Source of the DNA: an uncultured Eubacteriales bacterium
GTDB lineage: Bacteria > Bacillota > Clostridia > Oscillospirales > Acutalibacteraceae
Assembly: GCA_934466515.1 (NCBI GenBank)
Contig: CAKSLH010000002.1
Location: 258,155-322,154 of the forward strand
Direction of reading: 5' to 3'
Length of the DNA stretch: 64,000 nucleotides
Positions 15,057 through 23,761 of the stretch are shown piece by piece; within the stretch, counting starts at the first letter, position 1; the number at the start of each line of letters is the position of its first letter. The translations under genes and the position numbers were made by a program. The notes beneath the pieces were generated by a model that saw only the letters and a list, made by a program, of their open reading frames with translations, was not told the DNA's origin and ran no database searches.

Positions 15057-16811
15057 ATGAAAACTAAACCCGTAAAAATCAAGCTGATGACAGTCTTACT
15101 GACGTTTTGCATGGTGCTGTCGCTTGTGCCGCTGTCGGCATTTGCCCTCGAGCAACCCAATCCGGAGTATCTTCCTCAAGGAGTAACATATTTTACTGAA
15201 AACAAGCACACATATCACACACAAGTCAATGTAACTGCCAATGTTTCAGTTAAGGATTCCAATGGTACGGTAATTGAAACCACACAAGTAAGTAAAAGTA
15301 CCGAGGTTTTTCTGAAAGGCGCCGTAGGCATGTTGCAGAGCAATATGTCACAGCTTCAGACCGAGATCGAAGCACCGTATCAAGTCAAAGGGATGATTAC
15401 AAGAGAAAACGGGACTTGGCAACCATCAATCCTTGACCATTTTGAGAGTGCAAATATTTACACATTTACTCCCGCATCCGGCGATCCGGTTAAGTTTAGC
15501 ACGGATTTAGACGCAGCAAAACAGTATTTCAGTGAGAATCCGGATGCAACCGGAACTTTCACTAAACTTCTGGATATGCACGAATATCAGAAACGTAATT
15601 ACACCTATGACCTGACCGTGCAACAAACCGGTCAGGCTGCAAGCGGCATCGCCGCGGCAACTGTCGAAAATGCAAAGTTTGATTATCAGTCGGGCGACGC
15701 TCCTAAGAAAACTGCACTGGTCGCTGAGGTAGATACAGATAAATATGAGATTGAATATGAATGCTGGCAGGAATTTGAAAACAACGAGCCTGTTGCCGCA
15801 TGGTATTCCGATAACGGCTCGCACGGCAATATTGCGACCTTCGATAAATTTGAAAGCGGGAAAAAATATGTGTATTCCATATTGCTGAAGCCTAAAGCCG
15901 GATATTCTTTCAGCAGTGAAACCGTTATTACAGTAAACGGTCAAAAAATTTCGGTACCTTTCGTCAGCGGTTCTATGTATATCCCGTCAATTAAAACAAT
16001 CAATATACCTGCTTCGACCGCCATTGATTTGGTTGAAATAGAAAATGTTACCGTAAGCTTCAAGGACGGCGATAAGCCCGTGTTCACAGGCAAGGTGCCT
16101 GACGGCGCAAAATATGCTTTCAGGTGCGAGTGGTGGAGCCTTGACAGCAATACAGGTCTGGTTTCTACCGAGCCTGAGTGGGGAAGCGATATTTATAAAA
16201 ATAAAATTACCGTTTTTGAAGCCGGAAAGACCTATCATTACGGAGTTTTTGTTTCTGCGTATTATGATGACTTTTCTTCGGATGCCAGGCTGAAAATCAA
16301 CGGTCAGTATGTTAAATTTAAACGCATAGGCGATGAAAACGATACGCAAAACATGTGGCTTGAAACCGAGCTTACTATGACGCCGGAGGCTTCAGGTAAG
16401 GCGACTGACTATAAATTTATTGAGGGTGCCCGCGGCGCATGGACGAAAAATACCGACGGAACCCTGACATTCCGTGCAAACGGTGATTTTTCAAAGTTTA
16501 CAGGCGTTAAGATTGACGGTGCAAACATTTCAGCGGAAAACTATACTGCCGTTTCAGGCTCTACGGTTATCACGCTGAAAAAGAATTACCTTGAAACACT
16601 TTCTGTCGGAAATCACACTTTGACTGTTATGTATAATGACGGCGAGTGCAGTACGGAGTTTACGGTTAATGCGGCTAAGAGCGGCGGCACAAAGTCTCCC
16701 AAGACCGGATATTACGGTAACCTTACGCTTTGGATCGCTATGCTGTTTATCAGCGGCGGTGCAATTGCCGATAAAGTGATTTTGACAGAAAAGAAAAAAC
16801 AGAACAGATAA
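15057..16811 (+). CDS. Sortase-anchored surface protein with SPKTG sorting signal
   Basis: 584 residues. A signal peptide ends around PLSAFA (residue 30). Two related modules of about 120 residues follow (about 200-318 and 319-436; both have an ECW/CEWW strand, a KYVYSILL/TYHYGVFV strand and an I.VNGQ/KINGQY strand). An Ig-like domain then spans about 437-540 (GDFSKFTGVKIDGANI... VGNHTLTVMYNDGE). The C-terminus has SPKTG (547-551), a hydrophobic helix and a KKKQNR tail. SPKTG fits the (S/P)PxTG signals known for Clostridioides difficile sortase B. No sortase gene is in the window. The coding sequence uses ctg/gtg more than its neighbours, a possible sign of transfer. Function unknown; adhesion is a guess. 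Confidence 0.82.
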   Translation: MKTKPVKIKLMTVLLTFCMVLSLVPLSAFALEQPNPEYLPQGVTYFTENKHTYHTQVNVTANVSVKDSNGTVIETTQVSKSTEVFLKGAVGMLQSNMSQLQTEIEAPYQVKGMITRENGTWQPSILDHFESANIYTFTPASGDPVKFSTDLDAAKQYFSENPDATGTFTKLLDMHEYQKRNYTYDLTVQQTGQAASGIAAATVENAKFDYQSGDAPKKTALVAEVDTDKYEIEYECWQEFENNEPVAAWYSDNGSHGNIATFDKFESGKKYVYSILLKPKAGYSFSSETVITVNGQKISVPFVSGSMYIPSIKTINIPASTAIDLVEIENVTVSFKDGDKPVFTGKVPDGAKYAFRCEWWSLDSNTGLVSTEPEWGSDIYKNKITVFEAGKTYHYGVFVSAYYDDFSSDARLKINGQYVKFKRIGDENDTQNMWLETELTMTPEASGKATDYKFIEGARGAWTKNTDGTLTFRANGDFSKFTGVKIDGANISAENYTAVSGSTVITLKKNYLETLSVGNHTLTVMYNDGECSTEFTVNAAKSGGTKSPKTGYYGNLTLWIAMLFISGGAIADKVILTEKKKQNR

Positions 16812-16831
16812 TAAAAAGATTTTTACTTTAT

Positions 16832-16862
16832 AGCGGATATCGGAAACGGTATCCGCTTTTTT
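16832..16862 (+). terminator. Terminator after the surface protein gene
   Basis: GCGGATA (16833-16839) pairs with TATCCGC (16850-16856) around a ten-base loop and is followed by TTTTTT. Confidence 0.88.
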
Positions 16863-16879
16863 GACGCTTTAAACAAATA

Positions 16880-16908
16880 TTGAAAAAATTTAAAAAGCAT
16901 GTTATAAT
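16880..16908 (+). promoter_or_regulatory. Sigma-A promoter for the MscS gene
   Basis: TTGAAA at 16880-16885 and TATAAT at 16903-16908 with a 17-base spacer, about 30 bases before the ATG at 16939. A second TATAAT lies at 16912-16917. Confidence 0.78.
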
Positions 16909-16938
16909 CAGTATAATATTTGACAGTCGGAGGAAAAA

Positions 16939-17727
16939 ATGGAAGGTTTCAGAGAAACGCTTGAAAAAATCGCATTTTCAAAAAATCTTTGGCTCAGCCT
17001 TGCGGTTATTGCCGCGGCGGTTTTGTTTTGGTTTGCGCTTAAAAAAGTGCTGATAAAATTCCTTTCGGGCAAAAAGCGTACCTCTAAATTTATGACCCAT
17101 ACAAAATTTATTGCGAATATTATTAAGTATTTCATAATAATATTTGTCGTGCTGTTCGTTCTCCAGATAAACGGTATAAATGTTTCTTCCGTGCTGACAG
17201 GACTCGGTGTTGCAGGCGTGGTAGTGGGCTTCGCTTTGCAGGACCTTTTAAAGGATATTATAATGGGAACAAATATCCTAATTGACGATTTCTTTTCGGT
17301 CGGCGATATTGTAAGCTATAAGGGAATTCAGGCAAAGGTTATCTCCTTTAATTTAAAGGCAACAAAACTTAAGGATATAGATAATGAAAATATAATAACG
17401 GTTTCAAACCGCAATATTTCTGAGATTACAAAGATTTCGGATTTCGACAGCGTGACCGTTCCCGCCTCATATAAGGTAAGTAATGAAAAAATGAAAGAAA
17501 TCTGTTTGAAAGTTGTAAACGAAGCTTCAAAAATCGAATATGTGAAAAAATGCAGCTTTGAGGGGATTTCGGAGCTGGGCGAAAACAGAGCAAGCTATGT
17601 GATTTTTTATTATTGCAAGCCGGAAAAGAAAAAGCCCGTTAAAAGGCAGATAAACGGTATTATCGAGAATGCTTTTGAGGCTGAGAAAATTGAAATTTCT
17701 CATAACAGTCTTTACGATAAAAAATAG
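16939..17727 (+). CDS. mscS: Small-conductance mechanosensitive channel MscS family
   Basis: Membrane channel of 262 residues that opens under osmotic tension. Three membrane helices lie at about 16-38, 56-78 and 84-108; the pore helix contains GLGVAGVVVGFALQDLLKD (about 89-107), with the closely packed Gly/Ala pattern of TM3, followed by the beta domain (FFSVGDIVSYKGIQAKVISF). Length is at the short end for MscS. The TetR gene begins 15 bases after its stop and shares the transcript. Confidence 0.92.
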   Translation: MEGFRETLEKIAFSKNLWLSLAVIAAAVLFWFALKKVLIKFLSGKKRTSKFMTHTKFIANIIKYFIIIFVVLFVLQINGINVSSVLTGLGVAGVVVGFALQDLLKDIIMGTNILIDDFFSVGDIVSYKGIQAKVISFNLKATKLKDIDNENIITVSNRNISEITKISDFDSVTVPASYKVSNEKMKEICLKVVNEASKIEYVKKCSFEGISELGENRASYVIFYYCKPEKKKPVKRQINGIIENAFEAEKIEISHNSLYDKK

Positions 17728-17742
17728 GGGAGAAGCGAACCG

Positions 17743-18306
17743 ATGGCAAACTTTACTCAGAAAGCTATAAAAGCGTCATTTATGAAACTTCTTAATGAAA
17801 AGCCGCTAAGTAAAATAAGCGTAAAAGATATTGTTGAGGACTGCGGAATAAACCGCAATTCCTTTTATTATCACTTTCAGGATATACCGTCTCTTTTAGA
17901 GGAAATTATCGGCGAGGAAACTCAGGCAATTATAGAAAAATTTCCCTCTATAAATTCGGTTGACGAATGCTTTAATTATGCCTTTTCATTTGCCATAAAA
18001 AATAAAAAGGCGGCTTATCATATTTTTAATTCGGTAAACCGAGAAAGATTTGAAACCGAGCTTATGAAAATTTGCGACCATACCGTTAATATGTATGTCA
18101 GAACTGTTTTTACAGATGGCGATGTGGATGAAGCCGACCGAAAGATAATTGTCGATTTCATAAAATGCGAAATTTTCGGACTTATGATAAGCTGGCTTAT
18201 GAACGGAATGGAAGAAACGGCGATAAATAACCTTTTAAGGGTCACCTCACTTTGCAAAGGAATGTCCGCCGAGATAATTAACAGGATTAAGGAAGAAAAG
18301 AATTGA
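17743..18306 (+). CDS. TetR/AcrR family transcriptional regulator
   Basis: 187 residues. The N-terminal helix-turn-helix is typical: KPLSKISVKDIVEDCGINRN followed by SFYYHFQDIPSLLEEII (about 19-56). The C-terminal ligand-binding region is unassigned. It follows mscS with a GGGGAG ribosome site and lies ahead of a membrane protein/MMPL transporter operon, which TetR regulators often control. That target is inference; the repeat-filled gap of 540 bases in between holds possible sites. Confidence 0.85.
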   Translation: MANFTQKAIKASFMKLLNEKPLSKISVKDIVEDCGINRNSFYYHFQDIPSLLEEIIGEETQAIIEKFPSINSVDECFNYAFSFAIKNKKAAYHIFNSVNRERFETELMKICDHTVNMYVRTVFTDGDVDEADRKIIVDFIKCEIFGLMISWLMNGMEETAINNLLRVTSLCKGMSAEIINRIKEEKN

Positions 18307-18316
18307 CTTAAAACAA

Positions 18317-18447
18317 GGCTCCCTTCTTTTTTCGGTGCAACCGAAAAACAGAGGGGAGCTGGCGCGCTTTATGCGCGACTGAGGGGTATTGTTTTAGATT
18401 TTAGATATTAGATATTAGATATTAGACGAATGTGTGCCTGTCGGCAC
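18317..18447. repeat. Palindromic intergenic repeat, copy A
   Basis: Order of parts: GGCTCCC, an inner hairpin (TTTTTCGGT/ACCGAAAAA), GAGGGGAGC that closes the outer stem, a second hairpin (GCGCGC/GCGCG with loop TTTAT), CTGAGGGG, four TTAGATA-like units, then GTGTGCC with a small GTGCCTGTCGGCAC palindrome. The same parts occur in copies B and C with different inner stems. Confidence 0.78.
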
Positions 18448-18511
18448 TTGATAAACCTAAACCCTTCCGTCAAAGCTTCGCTTTGCCACCTCCCCTAACA
18501 ACTTTAGTGGA

Positions 18512-18665
18512 GGCTTGGGTTTCTGCTGAAACTGAAGTCAGGCTCCCTTCTTTTCGCGTAAGCGAAATAGAGGGGAGCTGGCGCGCTTTATGCGCGGCTG
18601 AGGGGTATTTTTTAGATTTTAGGCAATAGATGTTAGATATTAGACCGTTGTGTGCCTTACGGCAC
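18512..18665. repeat. Palindromic intergenic repeat, copy B
   Basis: Starts with GCTTGGGTTT and a GAAACTGAAGTCA leader shared with copy C, then GGCTCCCTTC, an inner hairpin TTTCGC/GCGAAA, GAGGGGAGC, the GGCGCGC hairpin, CTGAGGGG, TTAGATA-like units and TGTGCC...GGCAC. Confidence 0.78.
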
Positions 18666-18771
18666 GGAAATTAAATAAAAATTCATTAAAGTATAATATC
18701 TGCCGCCTGAAATCAAATGTCTGTTTTTGGTCAAATCCTATCGGTTTGTCTGAAAATCCGTCACGGAAATT

Positions 18772-18802
18772 AAACCTGCCCATTTAAAGGGCAGGTTTTT
18801 TT
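18772..18802 (+). terminator. Terminator or attenuator ahead of the DUF308 gene
   Basis: AAACCTGCCC (18772-18781) pairs with GGGCAGGTTT (18789-18798) and continues into seven T. It lies only 44 bases upstream of the DUF308 ATG, so it may end the mscS-tetR transcript or act as an attenuator for the transporter operon. TATACT at 18805-18810 could be a -10 just after it. Confidence 0.75.
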
Positions 18803-18846
18803 GTATATACTGTGTTGCGGAAAACAAAAAAGGAGAGTGAAAAACA

Positions 18847-19443
18847 ATGAAGAGTGTTTCGAAAAGTCCGATGTACACGGCAAAAATAGGATACCTTATA
18901 GTTTCCGCAGTGCTTTGCGTTCTCGGAATATTTCTTATCTTCAAGCCCGATTTTTCCATGAACGCGTTTGCGGTAATATGCGGTATATTGCTTTTGGTAT
19001 TCGGTGTTGTTAAGGTAATAGGTTATTTTTCAAAGGATATTTACAGGCTTGCGTTTCAGTATGACCTTGCGTTCGGAATTCTGCTCGGCGTACTCGGAAT
19101 TTTAATGCTTGCAAATCCCAGCGGACTTTCCAAGCTTATCGGCATTGTTCTCGGCGCCGTATTTTTAACCGACGGTCTGTTTAAAATTCAGATTTCGCTC
19201 GATTCGAAAAAATTCGGCATAGGGAAATGGTGGATGATTCTGGTGCTGGCTCTTATAGCCGCCGGTTTCGGTCTTGCGGCTCTTTTAAATCCGCATGCAG
19301 GCAGCAGAATTCTTATGATATTGCTCGGAGCGTCAATGTTCTTTGAGGGTATGCTTAATATTTTCACGGTCCTCGCGGCTGTTAAAATTTTAAAGGATAA
19401 CAGACCTGCCGACTATGAAACAGATTATAAGGAGGAAAACTGA
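18847..19443 (+). CDS. DUF308 (HdeD-like) membrane protein
   Basis: 198 residues with six membrane helices in three similar pairs, the pattern of the HdeD/DUF308 family (VLGIFLIF, LLLVFGVVKVIGYF, VLGILMLANP, TDGLFKIQ). The family name comes from an Escherichia coli acid-resistance membrane protein, but molecular function is unclear. AAGGAGAG precedes the ATG. It lies three bases before the MMPL gene and is probably part of the same operon. Confidence 0.8.
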   Translation: MKSVSKSPMYTAKIGYLIVSAVLCVLGIFLIFKPDFSMNAFAVICGILLLVFGVVKVIGYFSKDIYRLAFQYDLAFGILLGVLGILMLANPSGLSKLIGIVLGAVFLTDGLFKIQISLDSKKFGIGKWWMILVLALIAAGFGLAALLNPHAGSRILMILLGASMFFEGMLNIFTVLAAVKILKDNRPADYETDYKEEN

Positions 19444-19446
19444 CAA

Positions 19447-21549
19447 ATGCGATTTTCAAGAGCTGTTGTAAAGCACAGAGTGTTAATAATCGTTTTAACG
19501 CTTGTGCTGATGGTTCCGTCAGTCTTAGGAATGATCGGAACGCGTATCAATTACGATATGCTTAATTATCTGCCCGACAGTATGGATACCGTTATCGGAC
19601 AGGACGAACTGATGAAGGATTTCGGCAAAGGCGCGTTTTCTTTTATAGTTGTTGAAAACATGCCGGATAAGGATGTCGAAAAGGTAGTAAATAAGGTCAA
19701 AAAGGTTGACCATGTCCAAACCGTTCTTTGGTATTCTTCTCTTGCGGATATATCTATTCCGAAAGAAATGCTTCCCGATGAAATTTATGACGCTTTCAAT
19801 ACCGGCAACGCAACAATGATGGCTGTTTTCTTTGACAGCGCAACATCTGCCGATGTCACGATGGACGCGATAAGGGAAATAAGAAAGGTTGCGGGAAAGC
19901 AGTGCTTTGTTTCCGGAATGTCCGCGCTTGTAACCGACCTTAAGGACCTTTGCGAAAAAGAAGAGCCGATATATGTAGGAATAGCGGTAATTCTTGCCTG
20001 TGCCGCAATGCTTATACTGCTTGACGGCTGGCTTGTTCCGTTCGTATTCCTTGCGTCAATCGGAATGATGATTCTTCTTAATCTCGGAACGAATTATTTC
20101 TTCGGAGAAATATCATATATAACTAAAGCGCTTTCGGCTGTTTTACAGCTTGCAGTTACAATGGACTATTCAATATTCCTTTGGCACAGCTATAATGAAC
20201 AGCGCGAAATTTACAGCGATAATAAAGAGGCTATGGCGGTCGCCATTCAGAAGACCCTCACCTCGGTTGTCGGAAGCTCAATTACAACCGTTGCAGGCTT
20301 CGCGGCGCTTTGTTTCATGACCTTTACCTTAGGTAAGGACTTAGGTATCGTAATGGCTAAAGGCGTTATATTCGGTGTTATTGGCTGCGTAACAGTTCTT
20401 CCGTCTCTTATTCTTGTGCTTGATAAACCTCTTCACGCAACACGCCACCGCTCGATTATCCCTGATATGACTAAGTTCTCAAAGGGCGTTTGCAAAATAT
20501 TCCCCGTATTCTTGGTAGCCTTCGCTTTGCTTGTAGCCCCCGCTTATTACGGTTATTCAAAGACAAACAGCGAGGTCTACTACGATTTGGGCGAATGCCT
20601 GCCGAAGGATATGGATTATGTCATAGCAAACTCAAAGCTTTCAGAGGACTTTGATGTTGCTTCTACCCACATGGTTCTTGTAAACGCGTCTCTTTCTTCA
20701 AAAGAGGTTAAGGAAATGTCAGCCGAAATGGAAAAGGTTGACGGCGTCAAATATGTTCTCGGTCTTGATTCGGTTATCGGAAGCAGAGTGCCTGAGGAAG
20801 TTATTCCGGAGGAGCTTAAGAGCACCCTTGAGAGCAACAATTGGAAGCTTATGCTTATAAACTCCGAATATAAGGTTGCAAGCGATAAGGTCAATACCCA
20901 GATAGATAAGCTTAACAAAATACTTAAGAGCTACGATAAAACAGGCATGCTGATAGGCGAGGCGCCCTGTATGAAAGATATGATTGAAACAACAGACCAC
21001 GACTTTAAGGTTGTAAACGCTGTTTCTATAGTAGCAATCTTCATTATCATAGCGTTTGTTGAAAAGAGTATAACACTTCCGATAATTTTGATTTCAATAA
21101 TCGAATTTGCGATATTTATAAACTTAGGTCTGCCGCATTATCTCGGTCAGTCGCTTCCGTTCATCGCTCCTATTTGTATAAGCACAATTCAGCTCGGTGC
21201 AACGGTTGACTATGCAATTCTTATGACAACGAGATATAAGACCGAAAGAATAGGCGGAAAGAGTAAGCGTGACAGCGTAGTCGAAGCGCTTTCAACCTCA
21301 ATCCCGTCGATAATCGTCAGCGGTCTCGGACTTTTTGCTGCGACCTTCGGCGTTGCAGTTTATTCGGATATCGATATTATAAGCTCTATGTGCATGCTCA
21401 TGGCAAGAGGCGCAATTGTCAGTATGATATGCGTAATTCTCATTTTGCCGGCTATGCTTATGCTTTTCGATAAAATTATCTGCAAAACAACATTGGGCAT
21501 GGGAAAGGTCCTTAAATCAAAAGAAAATAAAACGGAGGCAATGGTATGA
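19447..21549 (+). CDS. MMPL/RND family membrane transporter
   Basis: 700 residues in two similar halves, each with one membrane helix, an extracellular loop domain of about 150 residues, and a cluster of five or six helices. The motifs VTMDYSIFLWHSYNE (first half) and GATVDYAILMTTRYK (second half) carry the Asp used for proton coupling in RND/MMPL exporters. Likely substrates are lipids or hydrophobic compounds, but the sequence does not tell which. It sits between a DUF308 gene and a coiled-coil partner, with an ATGA overlap to the latter, downstream of a TetR gene. Confidence 0.88.
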   Translation: MRFSRAVVKHRVLIIVLTLVLMVPSVLGMIGTRINYDMLNYLPDSMDTVIGQDELMKDFGKGAFSFIVVENMPDKDVEKVVNKVKKVDHVQTVLWYSSLADISIPKEMLPDEIYDAFNTGNATMMAVFFDSATSADVTMDAIREIRKVAGKQCFVSGMSALVTDLKDLCEKEEPIYVGIAVILACAAMLILLDGWLVPFVFLASIGMMILLNLGTNYFFGEISYITKALSAVLQLAVTMDYSIFLWHSYNEQREIYSDNKEAMAVAIQKTLTSVVGSSITTVAGFAALCFMTFTLGKDLGIVMAKGVIFGVIGCVTVLPSLILVLDKPLHATRHRSIIPDMTKFSKGVCKIFPVFLVAFALLVAPAYYGYSKTNSEVYYDLGECLPKDMDYVIANSKLSEDFDVASTHMVLVNASLSSKEVKEMSAEMEKVDGVKYVLGLDSVIGSRVPEEVIPEELKSTLESNNWKLMLINSEYKVASDKVNTQIDKLNKILKSYDKTGMLIGEAPCMKDMIETTDHDFKVVNAVSIVAIFIIIAFVEKSITLPIILISIIEFAIFINLGLPHYLGQSLPFIAPICISTIQLGATVDYAILMTTRYKTERIGGKSKRDSVVEALSTSIPSIIVSGLGLFAATFGVAVYSDIDIISSMCMLMARGAIVSMICVILILPAMLMLFDKIICKTTLGMGKVLKSKENKTEAMV

Positions 21550-23456
21550 AACATCTTGATAAGAAAAGTATAATAAGACCTATTGCGGTTGCTCTTTGCG
21601 CCGCAGTGGCAGTCGGCAGTGCAGTAACCGCAATTGCCGTAACTTCAAATAAAAAGGCTGAAGATAAGCAGTCCGAAAATAAGACTGCCGCTCAGACCGC
21701 TGCAGACCTTACTGATAAGCTTTCAAAAGACGAAACCGTCTATGTTATCGCAGGCGCGGACGGAAGCGTTGAAAAAATTATAGTAAGCGATTGGATAAAG
21801 AACTCTCTTAAATCCGCGTCGATAAACGATAAGTCAGAGCTTAAAAATGCCGAAAATGTCAAGGGCAATGAAAAATACACAATGAGCTCGGATAATATGC
21901 GCGTTTGGGACGCACAGGGAAACGATATCTATTATAAGGGCAATATTGACAAGGAGCTTCCCGTAAAGCTTTCTGTTTCCTATAAGCTTGACGGAAAGAC
22001 AGTCGACCCGAAAACTCTTGCGGGAAAGAGCGGTAAGGTAACAATTAGATACGAATACACAAACAATCAGTATGAAACCGTTGATATTGACGGAAAGCAG
22101 GAAAAGATTTATGTTCCTTTCGCAATGCTTACCGGAATGCTGCTTGATAACGATGTTTTCACAAATATAAATGTTACAAACGGTAAAATTATAAATGACG
22201 GCGACCGTACGGTTGTTGCGGGAATTGCGTTCCCCGGACTTCAGAGCAACCTCGCAATTTCAAAGGATAAGCTTGACATTCCCGATTATGTTGAAATAAC
22301 CGCCGATGTCAAGAAATTCGAGATGTCGAACACTGTTACAATTGCCGCAAACAATATCTTCAATGAAATTGATACTTCAAAAATCAATTCCGTTTCTGAT
22401 TTAGAGGGTCAGCTTGATAAGGTTACCTCTTCGATGAAACAACTTACGGACGGTTCCTCCGCGCTTTACGGCGGACTTACCACACTTCTTAACAAATCGT
22501 CCGAGCTTATAAGCGGAATAAATAAATTGAGCGACGGCGCAAAACAGCTTCAGGCAGGCGCAACTCAGCTTGACTCGGGACTTAATCAGCTCACCGAAAA
22601 TAATGCTTCTTTGAATGCAGGCGCCGAGCAGGTTTTCACAACCTTACTTGACAGTGCATACAGCGCAGTTACCTCAAAAGGCATTACAATTGAAAATCTT
22701 ACAATTGCAAATTATAAAACCGTGCTTACAAATATCGTAGCTAACCCTACCGATACTCAGAAAGCCGAGCTTATCACAATTGCGGATGCAACTCTTAACG
22801 CAAAGCTTGCTCAGCTCAATGTTCCTGCTGCTTATTATGACGCCGCAAAATATATGCTGTATGAGCAGTTCGCTGCTAATCCTCAGATAACTCAGGAACA
22901 GGCAATTGCAGCTGTTGCCGCAAATATGCAGGATCCTCAGAAGGTGGCTCAGGCTGCGGCTGCCGCAGGTACACAACAGGGACAGCTCGCAATCAAGGGC
23001 TTGTGCCTTACGCTTGCAAAGTCAACCGTTAAGCCCGAAATTGATACGGCTGTTGCAAAGCTTGACAGCTATAACGAATTCTATAAGGGAATAGGGGACT
23101 ATACCGACGGCGTAACCGCCGCTGCGGCAGGCGCAAATGCCCTTAAAGCGGGAATTGACGAGCTTGCAAACGGTATTCTTACTTTAAAGAACGGAACACC
23201 CACCTTAGTCAACGGAATTACCGAGCTTAAAAACGGAGCCGGAAAATTAAATGACGGTCTTAATCAGTTCAACGAGCAGGGAATAAAGAAAATTACCGAC
23301 CTTGCAAACGGAGATATAAGAACTCTTGTTGTAAGAGCTAAAGCCACCGTTGATGTTTCGAAGAACTATAAATCGTTCTCGGGAATTTCCGATGATATGG
23401 ACGGAAGCGTTAAATTCATCTATAAAACCGACTCAATAAAAGTCGATAAAAAATAA
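21546..23456 (+). CDS. Exported coiled-coil partner protein of the MMPL transporter (YhgE-like repeats)
   Basis: 636 residues. One N-terminal hydrophobic segment (about 10-33, signal or anchor) is followed by a large extracytoplasmic part. Two helical regions (about 295-360 and 530-590) contain 11-residue-type repeats such as SDGAKQLQAGATQLDSGLNQL and LKNGAGKLNDGLNQF, as in YhgE/Pip and other proteins associated with RND transporters. No second membrane helix is present at the C-terminus, unlike YhgE. Its coupling to the MMPL gene by an ATGA overlap suggests an outer accessory subunit that spans the wall. This role is inference. Confidence 0.72.
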   Translation: MKHLDKKSIIRPIAVALCAAVAVGSAVTAIAVTSNKKAEDKQSENKTAAQTAADLTDKLSKDETVYVIAGADGSVEKIIVSDWIKNSLKSASINDKSELKNAENVKGNEKYTMSSDNMRVWDAQGNDIYYKGNIDKELPVKLSVSYKLDGKTVDPKTLAGKSGKVTIRYEYTNNQYETVDIDGKQEKIYVPFAMLTGMLLDNDVFTNINVTNGKIINDGDRTVVAGIAFPGLQSNLAISKDKLDIPDYVEITADVKKFEMSNTVTIAANNIFNEIDTSKINSVSDLEGQLDKVTSSMKQLTDGSSALYGGLTTLLNKSSELISGINKLSDGAKQLQAGATQLDSGLNQLTENNASLNAGAEQVFTTLLDSAYSAVTSKGITIENLTIANYKTVLTNIVANPTDTQKAELITIADATLNAKLAQLNVPAAYYDAAKYMLYEQFAANPQITQEQAIAAVAANMQDPQKVAQAAAAAGTQQGQLAIKGLCLTLAKSTVKPEIDTAVAKLDSYNEFYKGIGDYTDGVTAAAAGANALKAGIDELANGILTLKNGTPTLVNGITELKNGAGKLNDGLNQFNEQGIKKITDLANGDIRTLVVRAKATVDVSKNYKSFSGISDDMDGSVKFIYKTDSIKVDKK

Positions 23457-23472
23457 AATCGGAATAAATATA

Positions 23473-23516
23473 CCGCCCGTAATTCGGCAGTGCCGAATTA
23501 CGGGCGGATTGCTTTT
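23473..23516 (+). terminator. Long-stem terminator after the coiled-coil partner gene
   Basis: A perfect 17-bp stem (23473-23489 with 23491-23507), so tight that the arms are one base apart, is followed by ATTGCTTTTT. It is a terminator, though the near-perfect palindrome is longer than usual. Confidence 0.8.
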
Positions 23517-23548
23517 TAGATATTAGAACAATGTGTGCTTGACAGTGT
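23514..23548. repeat. Truncated tail of the palindromic repeat (copy D)
   Basis: TTTTTAGATATTAGA followed by AATGTGTGCTTGACAGTGTG matches the 3' ends of copies A and C, but the GGCTCCC part is missing. This suggests an older copy cut by the neighbouring insertion or by deletion. Confidence 0.6.
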
Positions 23549-23574
23549 GAATATATTTCTGTAGTTTTTAGGAA

Positions 23575-23728
23575 AAGCTTGGGTTTTGCCAGAAACTAAA
23601 ATCAGGCTCCCTTCTTATTGACGAATGTCAATACAGAGGGGAGCTGTCAGCGATAGCTGGCTGAGGGGTATTCTCTAGATGTTAGATACCAGACTTTAGA
23701 TGTTAGACGAATGTGTGCCTGTCGACAC
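23575..23728. repeat. Palindromic intergenic repeat, copy C
   Basis: Leader AGCTTGGGTTTT and GAAACTAAAATCA as in copy B, GGCTCCCTTCTT, inner hairpin ATTGAC/GTCAAT, GAGGGGAGC, second hairpin CAGC/GCTGG around GATA, CTGAGGGG, TTAGATA-like units and GTGTGCCTGTCGACAC. The inner stems differ from copies A and B yet remain paired. Confidence 0.78.
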
Positions 23729-23761
23729 GCAAATTAAAAAGATTTTCCTTATGTTATTTGA

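Larger units (their letters stand above)
18307..18846. repeat. 540-bp intergenic region filled with palindromic repeats
   Basis: Holds two copies of a palindromic repeat (18317-18447 and 18512-18665), an intervening C+T-rich stretch (18448-18511) with hairpins CAAAGC/GCTTTG and CCTCC/GGAGG, and a terminator hairpin at 18772-18802. No protein gene is supported here; the short open frames follow the repeat copies. Confidence 0.7.

Noticed and set aside
18390..18430. CRISPR-like direct repeats
   Set aside because: The TTAGATA units are seven bases long with no spacers, and there are no cas genes. They are a simple tandem repeat.
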